A stretch of DNA of 64,000 bases from Vibrio quintilis (GTDB lineage Bacteria > Pseudomonadota > Gammaproteobacteria > Enterobacterales > Vibrionaceae): contig NZ_AP024897.1 in assembly GCF_024529975.1 (NCBI RefSeq), forward strand, positions 1 to 64,000, in the 5' to 3' direction. The notes beneath the pieces are model-generated. The model did not search any database. It had not been told where the DNA came from and worked only from the letters and a program-made list of their open reading frames with translations. A program made the position numbers and the translations under genes. Shown one piece after another: positions 43,876-60,393 of the stretch. Within the stretch, counting starts at the first letter, position 1. Each line of letters starts with the position of its first letter.

Positions 43876-45162
43876 TTACTTTTTAACATGCTTTCTTAAC
43901 ACAGCGTAGTAAAAACCGTCCATATCTTCTTCACCAGGTAATATTTGTCTGCCTGGATTATTTTCATCCGAATCTATCAGTTGTGCATTTTCTGTGCGAG
44001 ATAAAAACGACTTTATTTGTTGACTATTCTCTTGTGGCATAATCGAACAGGTCGCATAAACCAGAGTTCCGCCAGGTTTCAGTTGAGCCCACATCGCATC
44101 CAGTATTTCACTTTGAATCGTAGCCAGCGCATTGATATCTTCACTTCTGCGCAGCCACTTGATATCCGGATGGCGGCGAATTACACCTGTTGCTGAACAT
44201 GGGGCATCAAGTAATATCCGGTCAAACTGTCCGCCATGCCACCAGCTTTCCGGATAACGTGCATCGCCACATATGACTTCTGCTTTCAAATTCAATCTGT
44301 TCAGGTTTTCATATACCCGTTTCAGCCTGAATTCATCATTATCTACACTAACAACCTTAATTTCCGGCACATGTTCGAGAATATGTGCGGTTTTTCCTCC
44401 CGGTGCAGCACAACAGTCAAGTATCAACTCTTCTGGTTGAGGTTTCAGGTATCGCACGGATAACTGAGCTGCAGCATCCTGAACCGAAACCCAACCCTGA
44501 GAAAATCCCGGTAATTTTGATACATCACAAGGAGCGGCCAATTTTATGGCGTCTTCTGCTTCAGAGTGTAGACATACATCAATATTTGAGTCTTTCAACA
44601 ATTGAAGGTAATCATCTCTTGAATGATGTGTCCTGTTGACTCTCAGCCACATTGGAGCCTTGTTATTGTTGGCCTCAAAGATTTGTTGCCACTGCTCCGG
44701 ATAGCTCTCCTGAAGAGAGCGGATCAGCCACCCGGGGTGGCAATATTTGGCTGAGTTATTCTGAACTGATTTAAGGTCAAGCTCTTGCTGCCGGCGCTGG
44801 TAGTTCCGAAGAACAGCATTGATTAATCCCCGAAGCTTTGAGCCTTTTAGATCATGTGTTGCGTTCACGGTTTCACCTACAGCAGCATGATCAGGGATCC
44901 GCATCATTTTTATCTGATAAAGCCCCACTAATAACAAATGATGAAAAACCCTTTGTTTTCCTTTAAAAGGCTTATCCATTAATTCTCTTACAATAACTTC
45001 CAACTGGGGAAGATGACGAAGAACACCAAAACATATTTCCTGTAATAGTGCCTGATCTCTTGGTCTGATTTTTTGCTGAAATTCCGGTAAGACGGCAGAT
45101 AGAGACATACCCTTATCCACAACCTGATATACAACGGAAGCTGCTGCTGATCGAACATTCAT
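43876..45162 (-). CDS. rsmB: 16S rRNA (cytosine-C5) methyltransferase RsmB (Sun/Fmu)
   Basis: Methylates C967 of 16S rRNA. An N-terminal NusB-like RNA-binding domain (about 1-140) precedes the catalytic domain. That domain has the SAM loop [10 protein letters not shown], the motif LDAPCSATG and the catalytic-cysteine motif [11 protein letters not shown]. It is 428 residues long. It lies 43 bp after fmt in the conserved def-fmt-rsmB-trkA cluster. Confidence 0.95.
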   Translation of the reverse strand: MNVRSAAASVVYQVVDKGMSLSAVLPEFQQKIRPRDQALLQEICFGVLRHLPQLEVIVRELMDKPFKGKQRVFHHLLLVGLYQIKMMRIPDHAAVGETVNATHDLKGSKLRGLINAVLRNYQRRQQELDLKSVQNNSAKYCHPGWLIRSLQESYPEQWQQIFEANNNKAPMWLRVNRTHHSRDDYLQLLKDSNIDVCLHSEAEDAIKLAAPCDVSKLPGFSQGWVSVQDAAAQLSVRYLKPQPEELILDCCAAPGGKTAHILEHVPEIKVVSVDNDEFRLKRVYENLNRLNLKAEVICGDARYPESWWHGGQFDRILLDAPCSATGVIRRHPDIKWLRRSEDINALATIQSEILDAMWAQLKPGGTLVYATCSIMPQENSQQIKSFLSRTENAQLIDSDENNPGRQILPGEEDMDGFYYAVLRKHVKK

Positions 45163-45205
45163 GAAGACAACCTGAACTCTTTCATTTTTAATGACTTACG
45201 GAAGA

Positions 45206-46153
45206 TTAAGATAACTGGGTTCCGGGTTGAAACCATTCAGCTCTTGAGTTCAGAATATTCTGAACAGACATGGCTTTTTTGCCGGGAATTTGCAGCTCCT
45301 GCAGCACAATTACTCCTTTTCCTGTCGACACATGAATCCCTGTCTTATCCGCCTGAATAATTGTACCTGCAGGGTGTTCTGCATGATGTTCCGATAATTG
45401 TGCCCGCCAGACTTTGATATTCTGTTCTGCAACATCGAAAAAGCACATAGGCCACGGAATGAATGCCCTGATACATCTTTCGATATGATCAGCTGGCTGG
45501 GTCCAGTCTATTTTGGCTTCTTCTTTACTGAGTTTTTTTGCATAACAAGCAAGGTCATCGTCTTGCCTGATTGGTTGTGTCTGGTTTTGTTTCACTTGAC
45601 TCAAGGTTTCTAACAAAGCTCCCGGGCCCAGTTCAGCCAGTTTTTCGTACATTGATGCACTGGTATCATCAGGCATTATTGGTGTTGTCGCGATATTCAG
45701 CATATCCCCGGTATCCAGCCCGATATCCATTTGCATAATGGTTACCCCGGTTTCTTTATCACCAGCCCAGATTGAACGCTGAATAGGCGCCGCGCCGCGC
45801 CAGCGGGGAAGAATGGAACCATGAACATTGATACAGCCATATTTGGGCGTATCTAAAACAGCACGTGGCAATAGTAATCCATAAGCAACCACAACCATGA
45901 TGTCAGCATTTAAATCTTTGAGAACCTGTTTATCATCATCAGATTTAAAATTTTCAGGCTGAAACACCGGAATCTGATGTGTGGCAGCCAGTTCTTTTAC
46001 CGGGCTTGCAGTCAATTTTTTGCCACGCCCAGCAGGGCGATCTGGTTGTGTATAAACGCCAATAACTTCATGCTCCGAAGACAATAATGCCGCCAGATGA
46101 CGGGCGGCAAAATCCGGAGTACCTGCAAAGACTATTCGAAGAGATTCAGTCAA
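45206..46153 (-). CDS. fmt: Methionyl-tRNA formyltransferase
   Basis: Formylates initiator Met-tRNA using 10-formyl-THF. The catalytic set appears as [20 protein letters not shown] (asparagine and histidine) with the aspartate in [13 protein letters not shown]-terminal OB-like domain follows. The 315 residues are standard. It starts 11 bp after the def stop; Def removes the formyl group that Fmt adds. Confidence 0.96.
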   Translation of the reverse strand: MTESLRIVFAGTPDFAARHLAALLSSEHEVIGVYTQPDRPAGRGKKLTASPVKELAATHQIPVFQPENFKSDDDKQVLKDLNADIMVVVAYGLLLPRAVLDTPKYGCINVHGSILPRWRGAAPIQRSIWAGDKETGVTIMQMDIGLDTGDMLNIATTPIMPDDTSASMYEKLAELGPGALLETLSQVKQNQTQPIRQDDDLACYAKKLSKEEAKIDWTQPADHIERCIRAFIPWPMCFFDVAEQNIKVWRAQLSEHHAEHPAGTIIQADKTGIHVSTGKGVIVLQELQIPGKKAMSVQNILNSRAEWFQPGTQLS

Positions 46154-46164
46154 GGTAACCTCAC

Positions 46165-46686
46165 TTATTCATGTTTTTTATTTCTTTCGTTGGCTCGTTT
46201 TATTTTTTCCAGCTTATCTTTTATCCGCTTGCGTTTTAGTGGAGAAAGGTAGTCAACGAATAGCTTTCCTAACAGATGATCTAATTCATGTTGAACGCAA
46301 ATAGCCAGAAGGTCTTCTGCTTCAAATGTGTATTCATTTCCGTCTCTGTCCAGTGCTTTGGCCGTGATTTCTGCAGCTCTGGGAACAAGGGCTCTGGAAC
46401 CCGGGACGGACAAGCAACCTTCTTCAATGCCATCTTCTCCGCGTTTTTCTGTAATTTCAGGATTAATTAAAACACGGGGCTGGTCTCTGGTTTCTGAAAC
46501 GTCAATGACGACGATACGCAGGTGAATATCAACCTGAGTTGCAGCAAGACCAATACCATCTTCGGCATACATAGTTTCCAGCATGTCATCGACAATTTTT
46601 TGTATTTCCGGTGTGACTTTTTCCACCGGTTTAGCGACTTTACGTAAGCGCTCATCAGGAAATGTTAATACTTGTAATACAGACAT
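46165..46686 (-). CDS. def: Peptide deformylase
   Basis: Metalloenzyme that removes the N-formyl group from nascent proteins. The three family motifs are G44IGLAATQ51, E89GCLS93 with metal ligand C91, and Q132HELDH137 with ligands H133 and H137 and catalytic E134. I start at the ATG at 46686 (MSVLQVL, 173 residues); an ATG two codons earlier is possible. It is divergent from dprA across 221 bp in which I see no gene. Confidence 0.96.
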   Translation of the reverse strand: MSVLQVLTFPDERLRKVAKPVEKVTPEIQKIVDDMLETMYAEDGIGLAATQVDIHLRIVVIDVSETRDQPRVLINPEITEKRGEDGIEEGCLSVPGSRALVPRAAEITAKALDRDGNEYTFEAEDLLAICVQHELDHLLGKLFVDYLSPLKRKRIKDKLEKIKRANERNKKHE

Positions 46687-46907
46687 ATACACTCAAATCG
46701 TTGAAATGTGTCGAAAGAAAATAAAGTTGAATGCTCCAATTCTAGACATTTTAAGCTTCAATTGACAGCATGTGATAACAATTTAAAGAAGATATAAGCC
46801 ATTTAACCGGAGTGTCCATTATCTTCTTTTAGTTCTGATTTTTTTCTGAAAGGAATACCGGAATTGTTTTTGAGCGTTATCTCTTTTAATTTTTACAGGA
46901 ATCTTTA

Positions 46908-48047
46908 ATGAGCTTATATGCTGATTCTGAAGCAGAAAATGAACTTTTACTTTGGATTAAGTTATCAATGACACCTCGTTTAGGGATTAAGAGATTACAA
47001 AAAATACTGCGCCATGATTCTTTGTCATCGTTGAGCCGGTATTCAAAAGCAGACTGGAAACATCTTGGACTGAAGCCTGATCAGATCCAATATCTAACCA
47101 CCGGCGCGAATGGTATTTCTGATGCTTGCATGACATGGAAATGTGAAGTAGAAAACCGCTTTATTCTTCCATATTACGCTTCTGACTATCCTGCTTTATT
47201 AAAAGAGACAGCTGGTGCACCCCCTTTGTTATTTGTGCAGGGAAATACAGATGTATTATCTCTCCCTCAGATAGCGATCGTTGGAAGCAGAGCCGCCAGC
47301 CATCCTGGCCGGCAGGATGCCTGGCAGTTTGCGAAAGAATTTGTCAGTCATGGGCTGGTTGTGACCAGTGGTTTAGCGATCGGTATTGATGGACATGCAC
47401 ATGATGGCGCTTTGCAAGGCGGCGGGCAAACTGTCGCCGTTTTGGGAACCGGTCTGAATCATATTTATCCTTCCCGCCACCGGAAGCTGGCATCCAGAAT
47501 TATTGAAGGTGCGGGCGCTTTAATTTCTGAGTTTTGTCCTTCTGAACCGCCAAAGCCAACAAATTTTCCACGCAGAAACCGGATTATCAGCGGGTTGTCT
47601 GTTGGGGTACTGGTTGTAGAAGCGGCTGAGAAAAGCGGTTCTCTGATTACGGCAAAGTATGCTGCAGAACAAAACAGAGATGTTTTTGTCATTCCGGGGA
47701 GTATTCATCAGGCTGGTTACCGGGGGAGTAATCAGCTGATACGCAGTGGTGCAAGTTTGGTTTTTAATCCCCGGCAAGTTATGGAAGAAGTAGGAACACT
47801 CTCTTCATGGACAATAGATCAGAAAAAAAATCAACAAAGTGAGCTTTTTCCCCCATTAAATGTAGACAAAGAATTGCCATTTGCTGAACTGTTAGCTAAC
47901 GTAGGAGTAGAAGCCACACCAGTTGATATTCTTGCAACCCGGACCAATATACCTGTCTATGAAGTTATGAGGCAACTTTTGGATTTAGAGCTTTCCGGAC
48001 ATGTTGTTGCTGTTACTGGTGGTTATATTCGTAAGGGGAGGGGCTAG
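46908..48047 (+). CDS. dprA: DNA processing protein DprA (Smf)
   Basis: Binds incoming single-stranded DNA and loads RecA in natural transformation. A helical N-terminal region leads to the Rossmann-like core with [11 protein letters not shown] and [23 protein letters not shown]-terminal winged helix (about 315-375) completes 379 residues. The frame is intact, in contrast to the split comM. It heads dprA-smg-yrdD. Confidence 0.94.
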   Translation: MSLYADSEAENELLLWIKLSMTPRLGIKRLQKILRHDSLSSLSRYSKADWKHLGLKPDQIQYLTTGANGISDACMTWKCEVENRFILPYYASDYPALLKETAGAPPLLFVQGNTDVLSLPQIAIVGSRAASHPGRQDAWQFAKEFVSHGLVVTSGLAIGIDGHAHDGALQGGGQTVAVLGTGLNHIYPSRHRKLASRIIEGAGALISEFCPSEPPKPTNFPRRNRIISGLSVGVLVVEAAEKSGSLITAKYAAEQNRDVFVIPGSIHQAGYRGSNQLIRSGASLVFNPRQVMEEVGTLSSWTIDQKKNQQSELFPPLNVDKELPFAELLANVGVEATPVDILATRTNIPVYEVMRQLLDLELSGHVVAVTGGYIRKGRG

Positions 48048-48049
48048 CT

Positions 48050-48526
48050 ATGATGATGGATATTCTTATGTATCTGTTTGAAACTTACATCCATAGCGAT
48101 GCTGAGTTACAAGTTGATCAGGATGAGTTAGAAGATGAACTGCTACGAGCAGGGTTTCATCAAAAAGAGATCTTTAAAGCCCTTCATTGGTTGGAAGAGT
48201 TAGCGTCATTACAACAGAGTGATGTTCATTCCCCATTGTCTGTCAGTGCGACAACGGCAATGCGGATTTTTACTGAGAAAGAGTCGGTTCGTCTTGATGC
48301 AGAATGTAGGGGCTTTTTGTTATTCCTGGAACAAATAAAAGTTCTGACACCAGAAACCCGGGAGATGGTCATTGACCGTGTTATGGGGCTGGAAACCGCT
48401 GCGTTTGAGCTGGATGATCTTAAATGGATTATCTTAATGGTGTTGTTTAATGTGCCGGGAAATGAAAATGCTTATACATTAATGGAAGAGTGGCTCTATA
48501 CAAACGAGCAGGGTATTTTGCATTAG
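48050..48526 (+). CDS. smg: Smg family protein (DUF494)
   Basis: Protein of unknown function, 158 residues, beginning [17 protein letters not shown] after two or three methionines; any of the ATGs at 48050, 48053 may be used. The C-terminal [15 protein letters not shown] block is the family hallmark. It starts 2 bp after dprA, the conserved dprA-smg pairing in gamma-proteobacteria. Confidence 0.92.
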   Translation: MMMDILMYLFETYIHSDAELQVDQDELEDELLRAGFHQKEIFKALHWLEELASLQQSDVHSPLSVSATTAMRIFTEKESVRLDAECRGFLLFLEQIKVLTPETREMVIDRVMGLETAAFELDDLKWIILMVLFNVPGNENAYTLMEEWLYTNEQGILH

Positions 48527-48539
48527 CAGCTAGTCAGTG

Positions 48540-49118
48540 ATGAGTCGAAATAAAATTAATCAACAGCTTTTTTCTGCCCATGCTCATGCGTTAGCAGAAA
48601 AAGGCTTATGTCCCCAGTGTCAATCTCCTTTACAGCTTCGTCATGGTAAACATGGTTCTTTTCTTGGCTGTTCTTCCTATCCGGATTGTGATTACATTCA
48701 ACCACTTCACCAAAATGACGGGCATATTGTTAAATCACTTGGTGTGAACTGTTCTGAGTGCGGCCATGAGCTGGTATTGCGTCAGGGGCGCTACGGAATG
48801 TTTATCGGGTGTAGCAATTATCCTGAATGTGAACATACAGAACCATTTGAATCTCATGAGCAGAAGCCGCAAAAACGATTGATTTGCCCGGAGTGTCATG
48901 AAGGTACTCTTGTTGAAAGAAAGTCTCGTTTTGGTAAGGTTTTCTGGGCATGTGATTGTTATCCAAAGTGTAAATTTGCCGTTAATTCTCAGCCTCTGGA
49001 AGGTGTTTGTAGTCAGTGTGGTTTTCAGTTGCTGGTGGAAAAGAAAACAGCATCGGGTGTGAAAAAAATCTGTGCCAGTAAAAAATGTGGCTATGAAGAA
49101 GACGGCCATGGCACCTGA
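48540..49118 (+). CDS. yrdD: Topoisomerase I-like zinc-ribbon protein (YrdD)
   Basis: About 192 residues built from four zinc ribbons like those at the C-terminus of topoisomerase I: CPQCQSPLQLR...FLGCSSYPDC, CSECGHELVLR...FIGCSNYPEC, CPECHEGTLV...FWACDCYPKC, and a last CSQCGFQLLV...CASKKC. There is no topoisomerase catalytic domain. It probably binds single-stranded DNA, but this is inference. The ATG at 48540 follows an in-frame GTG at 48537; the ribosome site is poor. Confidence 0.88.
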   Translation: MSRNKINQQLFSAHAHALAEKGLCPQCQSPLQLRHGKHGSFLGCSSYPDCDYIQPLHQNDGHIVKSLGVNCSECGHELVLRQGRYGMFIGCSNYPECEHTEPFESHEQKPQKRLICPECHEGTLVERKSRFGKVFWACDCYPKCKFAVNSQPLEGVCSQCGFQLLVEKKTASGVKKICASKKCGYEEDGHGT

Positions 49119-49157
49119 TGGCCGTGCCATGACCAGTATAACCTTTCCTTTATATTT

Positions 49158-50282
49158 CTATACTTCAGTGAATTGATGGACTGCCGGAAAAGATTCTTCA
49201 TCGAGAACCTTTGCTAATGAAGCTAAGGTTTGCTGAAGCCCGGTATAATCTTCAGCGCAAACATTTATATGCCCCATTTTTCTGCCGGGGCGCTTTTCTT
49301 TTCCGTACCAGTGAATATGGCATCCATCTGTTTCAAGAATTGCTTCGGGTAAAGTATCTTCACCCAGAATATTTATCATGCTTGTTGGGCGAATTAATTT
49401 TGTGCTGCCCAGAGGTAAGCCACAAACGGCGCGCAAATGGTTTTCAAACTGGCAGGTTTCCGCTCCCTGTTGTGTCCAGTGTCCCGAATTGTGGACCCGG
49501 GGCGCGATTTCATTTACAAGCAGTTTGCCACCGACATCAAAAAATTCCAAAGCCAGAACACCAGTGTAATTCAGCGTATTCGCAACAGCTGAAAACATCG
49601 AATGAGCCTGTTTTTGAAGTTCTGGATCATCAATCGATGTCGACAGGCTGAGAACTCCTTTTGTATGGATATTTTCTGACAAAGAATAAATAACAATTTT
49701 CCCGGTCTTGTCCCGGACACCGACCAGAGATACTTCGCGATCAAAAGGGACGAACTCTTCTGCAACAACGGCCTGATTCTCTGTTGAATCAATGCTGTTC
49801 TGAATTTCCGGCCAGATCTCATCTGCATCTGAACTTGTTTGCAATCGCCACTGGCCTTTACCATCATAACCGCCCAGTGCTGTTTTCAGTACCATTGGGA
49901 TACCGACATGGCGGATAGCATGATCAAAGTCATCCCTGGTTTTGATGACATAGTATTTGGCACTCTTTACGCCTGATTTATCCAGGATGTTTTTCTCCAG
50001 TCGACGATCACCACCGGTTTTGATGGCCTGAGCTCCCGGGAGTAATTTGCCACTTTTTTCACAGTGATGAAGGATATCATGGGGAATATGTTCAAATTCT
50101 GCGGTGATGACATCTGCCTGTTCAATGGCAGTATCCAGTCCTGAGCCTAATATTTCCTGCGTGAGCGGATGAACAATTTTCTCACTGACCACATCAAATG
50201 CACTAATTCTGATATTCAGAGGTGCACCTGCAAGCGACATCATCCGGGCAAGTTGACCCGCGCCTAAGACAAGAACATGCAT
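49158..50282 (-). CDS. purK: N5-carboxyaminoimidazole ribonucleotide synthase (PurK)
   Basis: ATP-grasp enzyme converting AIR and bicarbonate to N5-CAIR in purine synthesis. The N-terminal Rossmann-like loop [10 protein letters not shown], the ATP-grasp segment [13 protein letters not shown] and the metal site [25 protein letters not shown] are all clear. It has 374 residues. It starts 5 bp after purE, and the two enzymes act in sequence. Confidence 0.95.
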   Translation of the reverse strand: MHVLVLGAGQLARMMSLAGAPLNIRISAFDVVSEKIVHPLTQEILGSGLDTAIEQADVITAEFEHIPHDILHHCEKSGKLLPGAQAIKTGGDRRLEKNILDKSGVKSAKYYVIKTRDDFDHAIRHVGIPMVLKTALGGYDGKGQWRLQTSSDADEIWPEIQNSIDSTENQAVVAEEFVPFDREVSLVGVRDKTGKIVIYSLSENIHTKGVLSLSTSIDDPELQKQAHSMFSAVANTLNYTGVLALEFFDVGGKLLVNEIAPRVHNSGHWTQQGAETCQFENHLRAVCGLPLGSTKLIRPTSMINILGEDTLPEAILETDGCHIHWYGKEKRPGRKMGHINVCAEDYTGLQQTLASLAKVLDEESFPAVHQFTEV

Positions 50283-50287
50283 CGGTA

Positions 50288-50773
50288 TTATTCCTCATCC
50301 GGGTTCGGGTTAGAGAGGACCATGTCTGTCTGAGACTGGCGGAATTGCTCAACTTTCGCCATGACTGAAGGCTCATGAATACCGATAATCTGGGCTGCTA
50401 AAATACCTGCATTTGCTGCACCGGCTTCCCCGATGGCAAGCGTACCTACTGCAATCCCTTTTGGCATTTGGACAATCGATAATAATGAGTCCATGCCTTT
50501 GAGTGCGCGAGACTGTACAGGTACACCAAGTACAGGAATACTGGTAAAGGCTGCTGTCATTCCGGGTAGGTGTGCTGCGCCACCGGCACCGGCAATAATC
50601 ACTTTGATGCCTCGTTCTTTAGCTTCACTGGCATAGTCAGCCAGCAAATGGGGTGTCCGGTGAGCAGAAACAACTTTTGTTTCATATTCAACGCCAAATT
50701 GATCCAGCATTTCTGCTGCCAGTTTCATTGTTGGCCAATCTGATTTGGATCCCATGATTATTCCGACTTTCAT
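50288..50773 (-). CDS. purE: N5-carboxyaminoimidazole ribonucleotide mutase (PurE)
   Basis: Converts N5-CAIR, the product of PurK, to CAIR. The substrate loop GSKSDWPTM is at residues 8-16, followed by [11 protein letters not shown] and [12 protein letters not shown]. The ATG at 50773 gives 161 residues starting [12 protein letters not shown]; the frame stays open upstream for 34 codons but that sequence is not family-like. No terminator is evident after purK. Confidence 0.95.
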   Translation of the reverse strand: MKVGIIMGSKSDWPTMKLAAEMLDQFGVEYETKVVSAHRTPHLLADYASEAKERGIKVIIAGAGGAAHLPGMTAAFTSIPVLGVPVQSRALKGMDSLLSIVQMPKGIAVGTLAIGEAGAANAGILAAQIIGIHEPSVMAKVEQFRQSQTDMVLSNPNPDEE

Positions 50774-50974
50774 CTCTGATTCCTGTGCCTGTTGATAATG
50801 AAAAGAGAAATTTTCGCGCATTATACGGTGAAACCCTGCAAAGGAAAACGTTTGCGTGAAGGTGATGTGTACCAATATTATATTTTAAGTAAATAGCTTT
50901 AGTTTTCCTGAATAATCATTTGTACACTACAACGCTAATCTTTGAAAATATGTTGAATACAGGCTACGAAAAGA

Positions 50975-52451
<1,477 letters not shown>

Positions 52452-52516
52452 CAGTTTTGGTATCAGGTGGTAGTTTCATAGGATGACATTATTATCCGTT
52501 TAGAAAGGCAAAACAT

Positions 52517-53353
52517 ATGGTTCATTTAACCGATCGATATGCTGTGTTTGGTAATCCGATTCAGCATAGTAAATCTCCGTTTATACACACACTTTTTGCT
52601 CGCCAGACAAATCAGGATATGGTTTATACCGCTGAGTCAGCGCCTGTTGATGGCTTTCAGAAATCAGTGGATGAGTTTTTCTCTCAAGGTGGAAAAGGAT
52701 GTAACGTAACAGTTCCTTTCAAAGAAAAAGCTTATCATTTTGCAGATATGGTTTCTGAAAGAGCCCGGTTGTCCGGAGCTGTCAATACACTGAAAAAGTT
52801 AGATGATGGCGGCATTCTTGGGGATAACACAGACGGGGAAGGGTTAGTTTTTGACTTATTACAGCATCAGGTACCAATTGCCGGAGCAAACATTCTGTTG
52901 ATTGGTGCCGGAGGTGCAGCTCGGGGAGTGGTACAGCCTTTATTGAATCAGAAACCAGCATCTATCGTTATTACAAATCGCACTGTAGCTAAGGCTGAGA
53001 GTTTATGTGAAATATTTAGTCCTTTCGGAAATATTTCAGTAAAGCCAATGAGTGATATCAAATCCGGGTTTGATATTATCATTAATTCTACATCAGCAAG
53101 TTTGAGTGGTCAGTTACCTGAAATATCTGACTGTATATTTGGTGAAAACAGTGTGTCTTATGACATGATGTATGGGAAAGGGAAGACGATTTTCAATCAA
53201 TGGGCCGTAGAAAATGGTTGTGCGCATGCCTATGATGGTTTGGGAATGCTGGTTGGTCAGGCTGCTGAAAGTTTTATGTTGTGGCGGGGGATTCGGCCCG
53301 GAACCCGGCAGGTTCTCAGTGAATTACGGCGCAACCTCGAAGGTGCTGTATGA
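52517..53353 (+). CDS. aroE: Shikimate dehydrogenase (NADP+)
   Basis: Reduces 3-dehydroshikimate to shikimate in aromatic amino acid synthesis. The substrate site NPIQHSKSP, catalytic lysine in [10 protein letters not shown], aspartate in NTDGEG, and nucleotide loop GAGGAARGV followed by NRTVAKAE are all seen. The 278 residues are normal. Its stop overlaps the start of the yrdB-like gene by four bases (ATGA). Confidence 0.96.
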   Translation: MVHLTDRYAVFGNPIQHSKSPFIHTLFARQTNQDMVYTAESAPVDGFQKSVDEFFSQGGKGCNVTVPFKEKAYHFADMVSERARLSGAVNTLKKLDDGGILGDNTDGEGLVFDLLQHQVPIAGANILLIGAGGAARGVVQPLLNQKPASIVITNRTVAKAESLCEIFSPFGNISVKPMSDIKSGFDIIINSTSASLSGQLPEISDCIFGENSVSYDMMYGKGKTIFNQWAVENGCAHAYDGLGMLVGQAAESFMLWRGIRPGTRQVLSELRRNLEGAV

Positions 53354-53610
53354 ATCAATCAGTGATTTTTCCAGACATTCAATCATGGTGTGATGACACG
53401 CAGAAAGTTTGTTTTCCTGCACAACAATCCGGTAATCTCATTGAATGTTTCATCTCATTACCTGCCCTGAAAAAAATTTCAGGGCAATCAACTGTCGATA
53501 GCAATAATGCGCTGGATGTTTTTGTTCAATACCGTTTCGATATAGAAGAGATAGCAGAAAGTGAAATAGAAAACGATCACTATAATGAGCAAGGGTATAT
53601 CGAGATTTAG
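53350..53610 (+). CDS. DUF1488 family protein (YrdB-like)
   Basis: An 86-residue acidic protein of unknown function matching the DUF1488/YrdB pattern by its opening (VIFPDIQSW then [17 protein letters not shown]). It overlaps aroE by 4 bases, which indicates coupling. E. coli yrdB is likewise encoded next to aroE. Function is not known. Confidence 0.8.
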   Translation: MNQSVIFPDIQSWCDDTQKVCFPAQQSGNLIECFISLPALKKISGQSTVDSNNALDVFVQYRFDIEEIAESEIENDHYNEQGYIEI

Positions 53611-53612
53611 TC

Positions 53613-54167
53613 TCAGTCCTGTTGAACTGGCATGATTTCATTCAGGTAGTCATTTTTGTTTTGAACATAATTGTCCGCAGATTTAACAAGGAATGCCCGT
53701 TCATCCTCAGTCAATGGGCGGGCTTGTTTGACCGGGCTGCCAAGATACAGATAGCCACTTTCAAGCGTCTTACCCGGAGGAACCAAACTACCGGCCCCTA
53801 TGATGACTTCATCTTCGATGATTGCGCCATCCAGCAGAATTGAGCCCATACCAACCAAAACGCGATTCTTGATGATGCAGCCATGAAGCATGACTTTATG
53901 ACCAATCGTCACTTCATTACCAATAATAAGAGGATACCCTTGTGGGTTTTTCTTATTTTTATGTGTGACATGTAATACGCTGCCATCCTGGATATTTGTT
54001 CTTTCTCCGATTTTAATTGAATTCACGTCTCCACGGGCGGAAACTAATGGCCATACACTTGATTGATCGCCGATCTGTACATCTCCGACAATCACTGAAG
54101 TGCTATCTATATAGACGCCTTGACCTGTTTTAGGAGAAATACCTTTATAACTTCTTAAAGCCGACAT
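53613..54167 (-). CDS. yrdA: Gamma-carbonic anhydrase family protein (YrdA)
   Basis: A left-handed beta-helix trimer protein of 184 residues with hexapeptide repeats from about residue 20 to 140. Likely zinc ligands are the histidines in VLHVTHK and TIGHKVMLHGC. Whether it has carbonic anhydrase activity is uncertain for this subfamily. It is convergent with the yrdB-like gene (2-bp gap). Confidence 0.9.
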   Translation of the reverse strand: MSALRSYKGISPKTGQGVYIDSTSVIVGDVQIGDQSSVWPLVSARGDVNSIKIGERTNIQDGSVLHVTHKNKKNPQGYPLIIGNEVTIGHKVMLHGCIIKNRVLVGMGSILLDGAIIEDEVIIGAGSLVPPGKTLESGYLYLGSPVKQARPLTEDERAFLVKSADNYVQNKNDYLNEIMPVQQD

Positions 54168-54746
54168 GACTTAATTTCCTTCTATTTCTATGGTGGTGAT
54201 ATTTTTGGGCTGCTTTCTTAAAGCTATACACCAAATAATAATGCGTCAGATATCAACAACCAACTTCATCATTTGGATCTTACTCATGATAAAATGCAGT
54301 AAATCGCCGGAAAATATAGCAAAAGATAAGCGTTTTGTGTGAAAAGCGTTCACTTAGAAAGAAAATTAAAAAAACTTCAAAAAAGTGCTTGCCAGATATA
54401 ATTACTCCCCTATAATGCGCCCCACTGACACGGGATGGCAACAACAACTGCCTGAACGATGTGAGTCCGGTCAGGGCTAAAGAGAAAAATTTAAAAAAAG
54501 TGTTTGACACTGAAAATTATCTCGCTAGAATGGCCGCCTCTTCGAAGCAACGCTGAGAAGAGCAGCTCTTTAACAATATAAACCAATCAATCTGTGTGGG
54601 TACTCGTTAATTGATATCTTATAAAAGATTTATCAGTGAGAATGAGTGACCAACAGCTATCAGGAAGCAGCTTTGAGTTGCAGAATGAATAGCGGCACAG
54701 TCAATTCAGTAATCACTGAGCCGAAGCTTAGGCTTCAAAAAACTTT
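54168..54746 (+). promoter_or_regulatory. Leader and tandem promoters of rRNA operon 2
   Basis: P1 is TTGCCA at 54389-54394 with TATAAT at 54411-54416, and P2 is TTGACA at 54504-54509 with TAGAAT at 54526-54531; both spacers are 16 bp. A boxA lies near 54565. From about 54382 on it nearly repeats the operon 1 leader, with a few differences (one extra A in an A-run, GGCC for GACC after P2, AGCAGC for AAAAGC before boxA). The part upstream of 54380 is unrelated and has no gene. Confidence 0.85.
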
Positions 54747-56287
<1,541 letters not shown>

Positions 56288-56352
56288 ACGATAAAGATAC
56301 GTTGATGAGTGCTCACACAGATTGATTTGGTTTAGAAAAGAGATATGAAAGT

Positions 56353-56428
56353 GTCCCGTTCGTCTAGAGGCCTAGGACACCGCCCTTTCACGGCGGTAAC
56401 AGGGGTTCGACTCCCCTACGGGATACCA
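56353..56428 (+). tRNA. tRNA-Glu (anticodon TTC) in spacer 2
   Basis: Identical to the gene at 17879-17954, with encoded CCA. The spacer sequence departs from operon 1 directly after it. Confidence 0.97.
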
Positions 56429-56447
56429 CTTTCTTTTAAAGAAAGAC

Positions 56448-56523
56448 GGGTCGTTAGCTCAGCTGGTAGAGCAGTTGGCTTTTAACCAATTGGTCACAGG
56501 TTCGAATCCTGTACGACCCACCA
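56448..56523 (+). tRNA. tRNA-Lys (anticodon TTT)
   Basis: 76 bases, acceptor GGGTCGT/ACGACCC, anticodon loop CTTTTAA giving TTT, T-loop GTTCGAATC, encoded CCA. It is absent from operon 1. Confidence 0.97.
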
Positions 56524-56533
56524 TTTTTGATAT

Positions 56534-56609
56534 GGGGCTATAGCTCAGCTGGGAGAGCGCCTGCCTTGCACGCAGGAGGTCTGCGGTTCGATCCCGCATA
56601 GCTCCACCA
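56534..56609 (+). tRNA. tRNA-Ala (anticodon TGC)
   Basis: 76 bases, acceptor GGGGCTA/TAGCTCC, anticodon loop CTTGCAC giving TGC, encoded ACCA. Found only in operon 2 of this window. Confidence 0.97.
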
Positions 56610-56619
56610 TATCGAAAAC

Positions 56620-56695
56620 GGGCGATTAGCTCAGTTGGGAGAGCACCTGCCTTACAAGCAGGGGGTCACTGGTTCGAACCCGGTATCGCCCACCA
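56620..56695 (+). tRNA. tRNA-Val (anticodon TAC)
   Basis: 76 bases, acceptor GGGCGAT/ATCGCCC, anticodon loop CTTACAA giving TAC, encoded ACCA. It is the last spacer tRNA before the 23S gene. Confidence 0.97.
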
Positions 56696-57016
56696 CTTCT
56701 TAATTACTTTTGGTGATAGTAATCAGACTACGTTTCTGTGATGTGGTCAGATTTTCTGACGTTGAAAGTCATTAAGAAGTGTTTATGACACTTAAGCTCT
56801 TTAACAATTTGGAAAGCTGACAAAACAATCTTTTAGATTGTTTGTAAAAGTTCTCAAAGTATTCAGAAATGAATACACCAACACACATTCAAGTGTTCTT
56901 GGCTTCTGCTTCGGCAGAAGAAAAAATTTGAGTCCGGCAAAATCAAAGTCTGCATCATGTTTAAATAATTGCAGACAACCTTGGTTGTTTGACCGTAAGA
57001 CCCTTTGGGGTTGTAT
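56696..57016 (+). other. 16S-23S spacer of operon 2, distal part
   Basis: 321 bp holding a second boxA (GCTCTTTAACAA near 56794) and the 23S leader sequence. From about 56792 it is the same as operon 1. The first 95 bp are particular to this operon. No gene seen. Confidence 0.8.
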
Positions 57017-59904
<2,888 letters not shown>

Positions 59905-59988
59905 ACAACACCCAAGGGGTTTTGATGGACTCAAATGAAGAACAGATTGAATGTGTAGAGAATAGTCAGTTTTCTGAATTAAAGAATT

Positions 59989-60108
59989 TGCCTGGCGGCC
60001 ATAGCGTTGTGGACCCACCTGAATCCATGCCGAACTCAGAAGTGAAACGCAATTGCGCCGATGGTAGTGTGGGGTTTCCCCATGTGAGAGTAGGTCACTG
60101 CCAGGCTT
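59989..60108 (+). rRNA. rrf: 5S ribosomal RNA (operon 2)
   Basis: 120 bases, same as the operon 1 copy; the two operons diverge about 8 bases past its end. Confidence 0.97.
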
Positions 60109-60168
60109 TATATACCAGTTAGATGAAGCGGATTATTGTAAGACTTTATCTGACAGACAATCTGAAGT

Positions 60169-60245
60169 GGAGCGGTAGTTCAGTTGGTTAGAATACCGGC
60201 CTGTCACGCCGGGGGTCGCGGGTTCGAGTCCCGTCCGCTCCGCCA
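60169..60245 (+). tRNA. tRNA-Asp (anticodon GTC)
   Basis: 77 bases, acceptor GGAGCGG/CCGCTCC, anticodon loop CTGTCAC giving GTC, encoded GCCA. Distal gene of rRNA operon 2, where operon 1 has tRNA-Ser instead. Confidence 0.97.
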
Positions 60246-60261
60246 TTTTAGATTGAATTGC

Positions 60262-60290
60262 AAGCCTCAGCTGAAAAGCTGGGGCTTTTT
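60262..60290 (+). terminator. Terminator of rRNA operon 2
   Basis: AAGCC(T)CAGCT pairs with AGCTG(G)GGCTT around a GAAA loop, followed by TTTT to 60290. Confidence 0.88.
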
Positions 60291-60393
60291 GCGTTTGAGA
60301 GATTGTGGTTTGGCTGATGAAGCGCATATTGCCTGACTATTCAGATTTCTCATCTGCAGGTATGATTTTTCCGTAGCTCAGATCCTGAGCTTT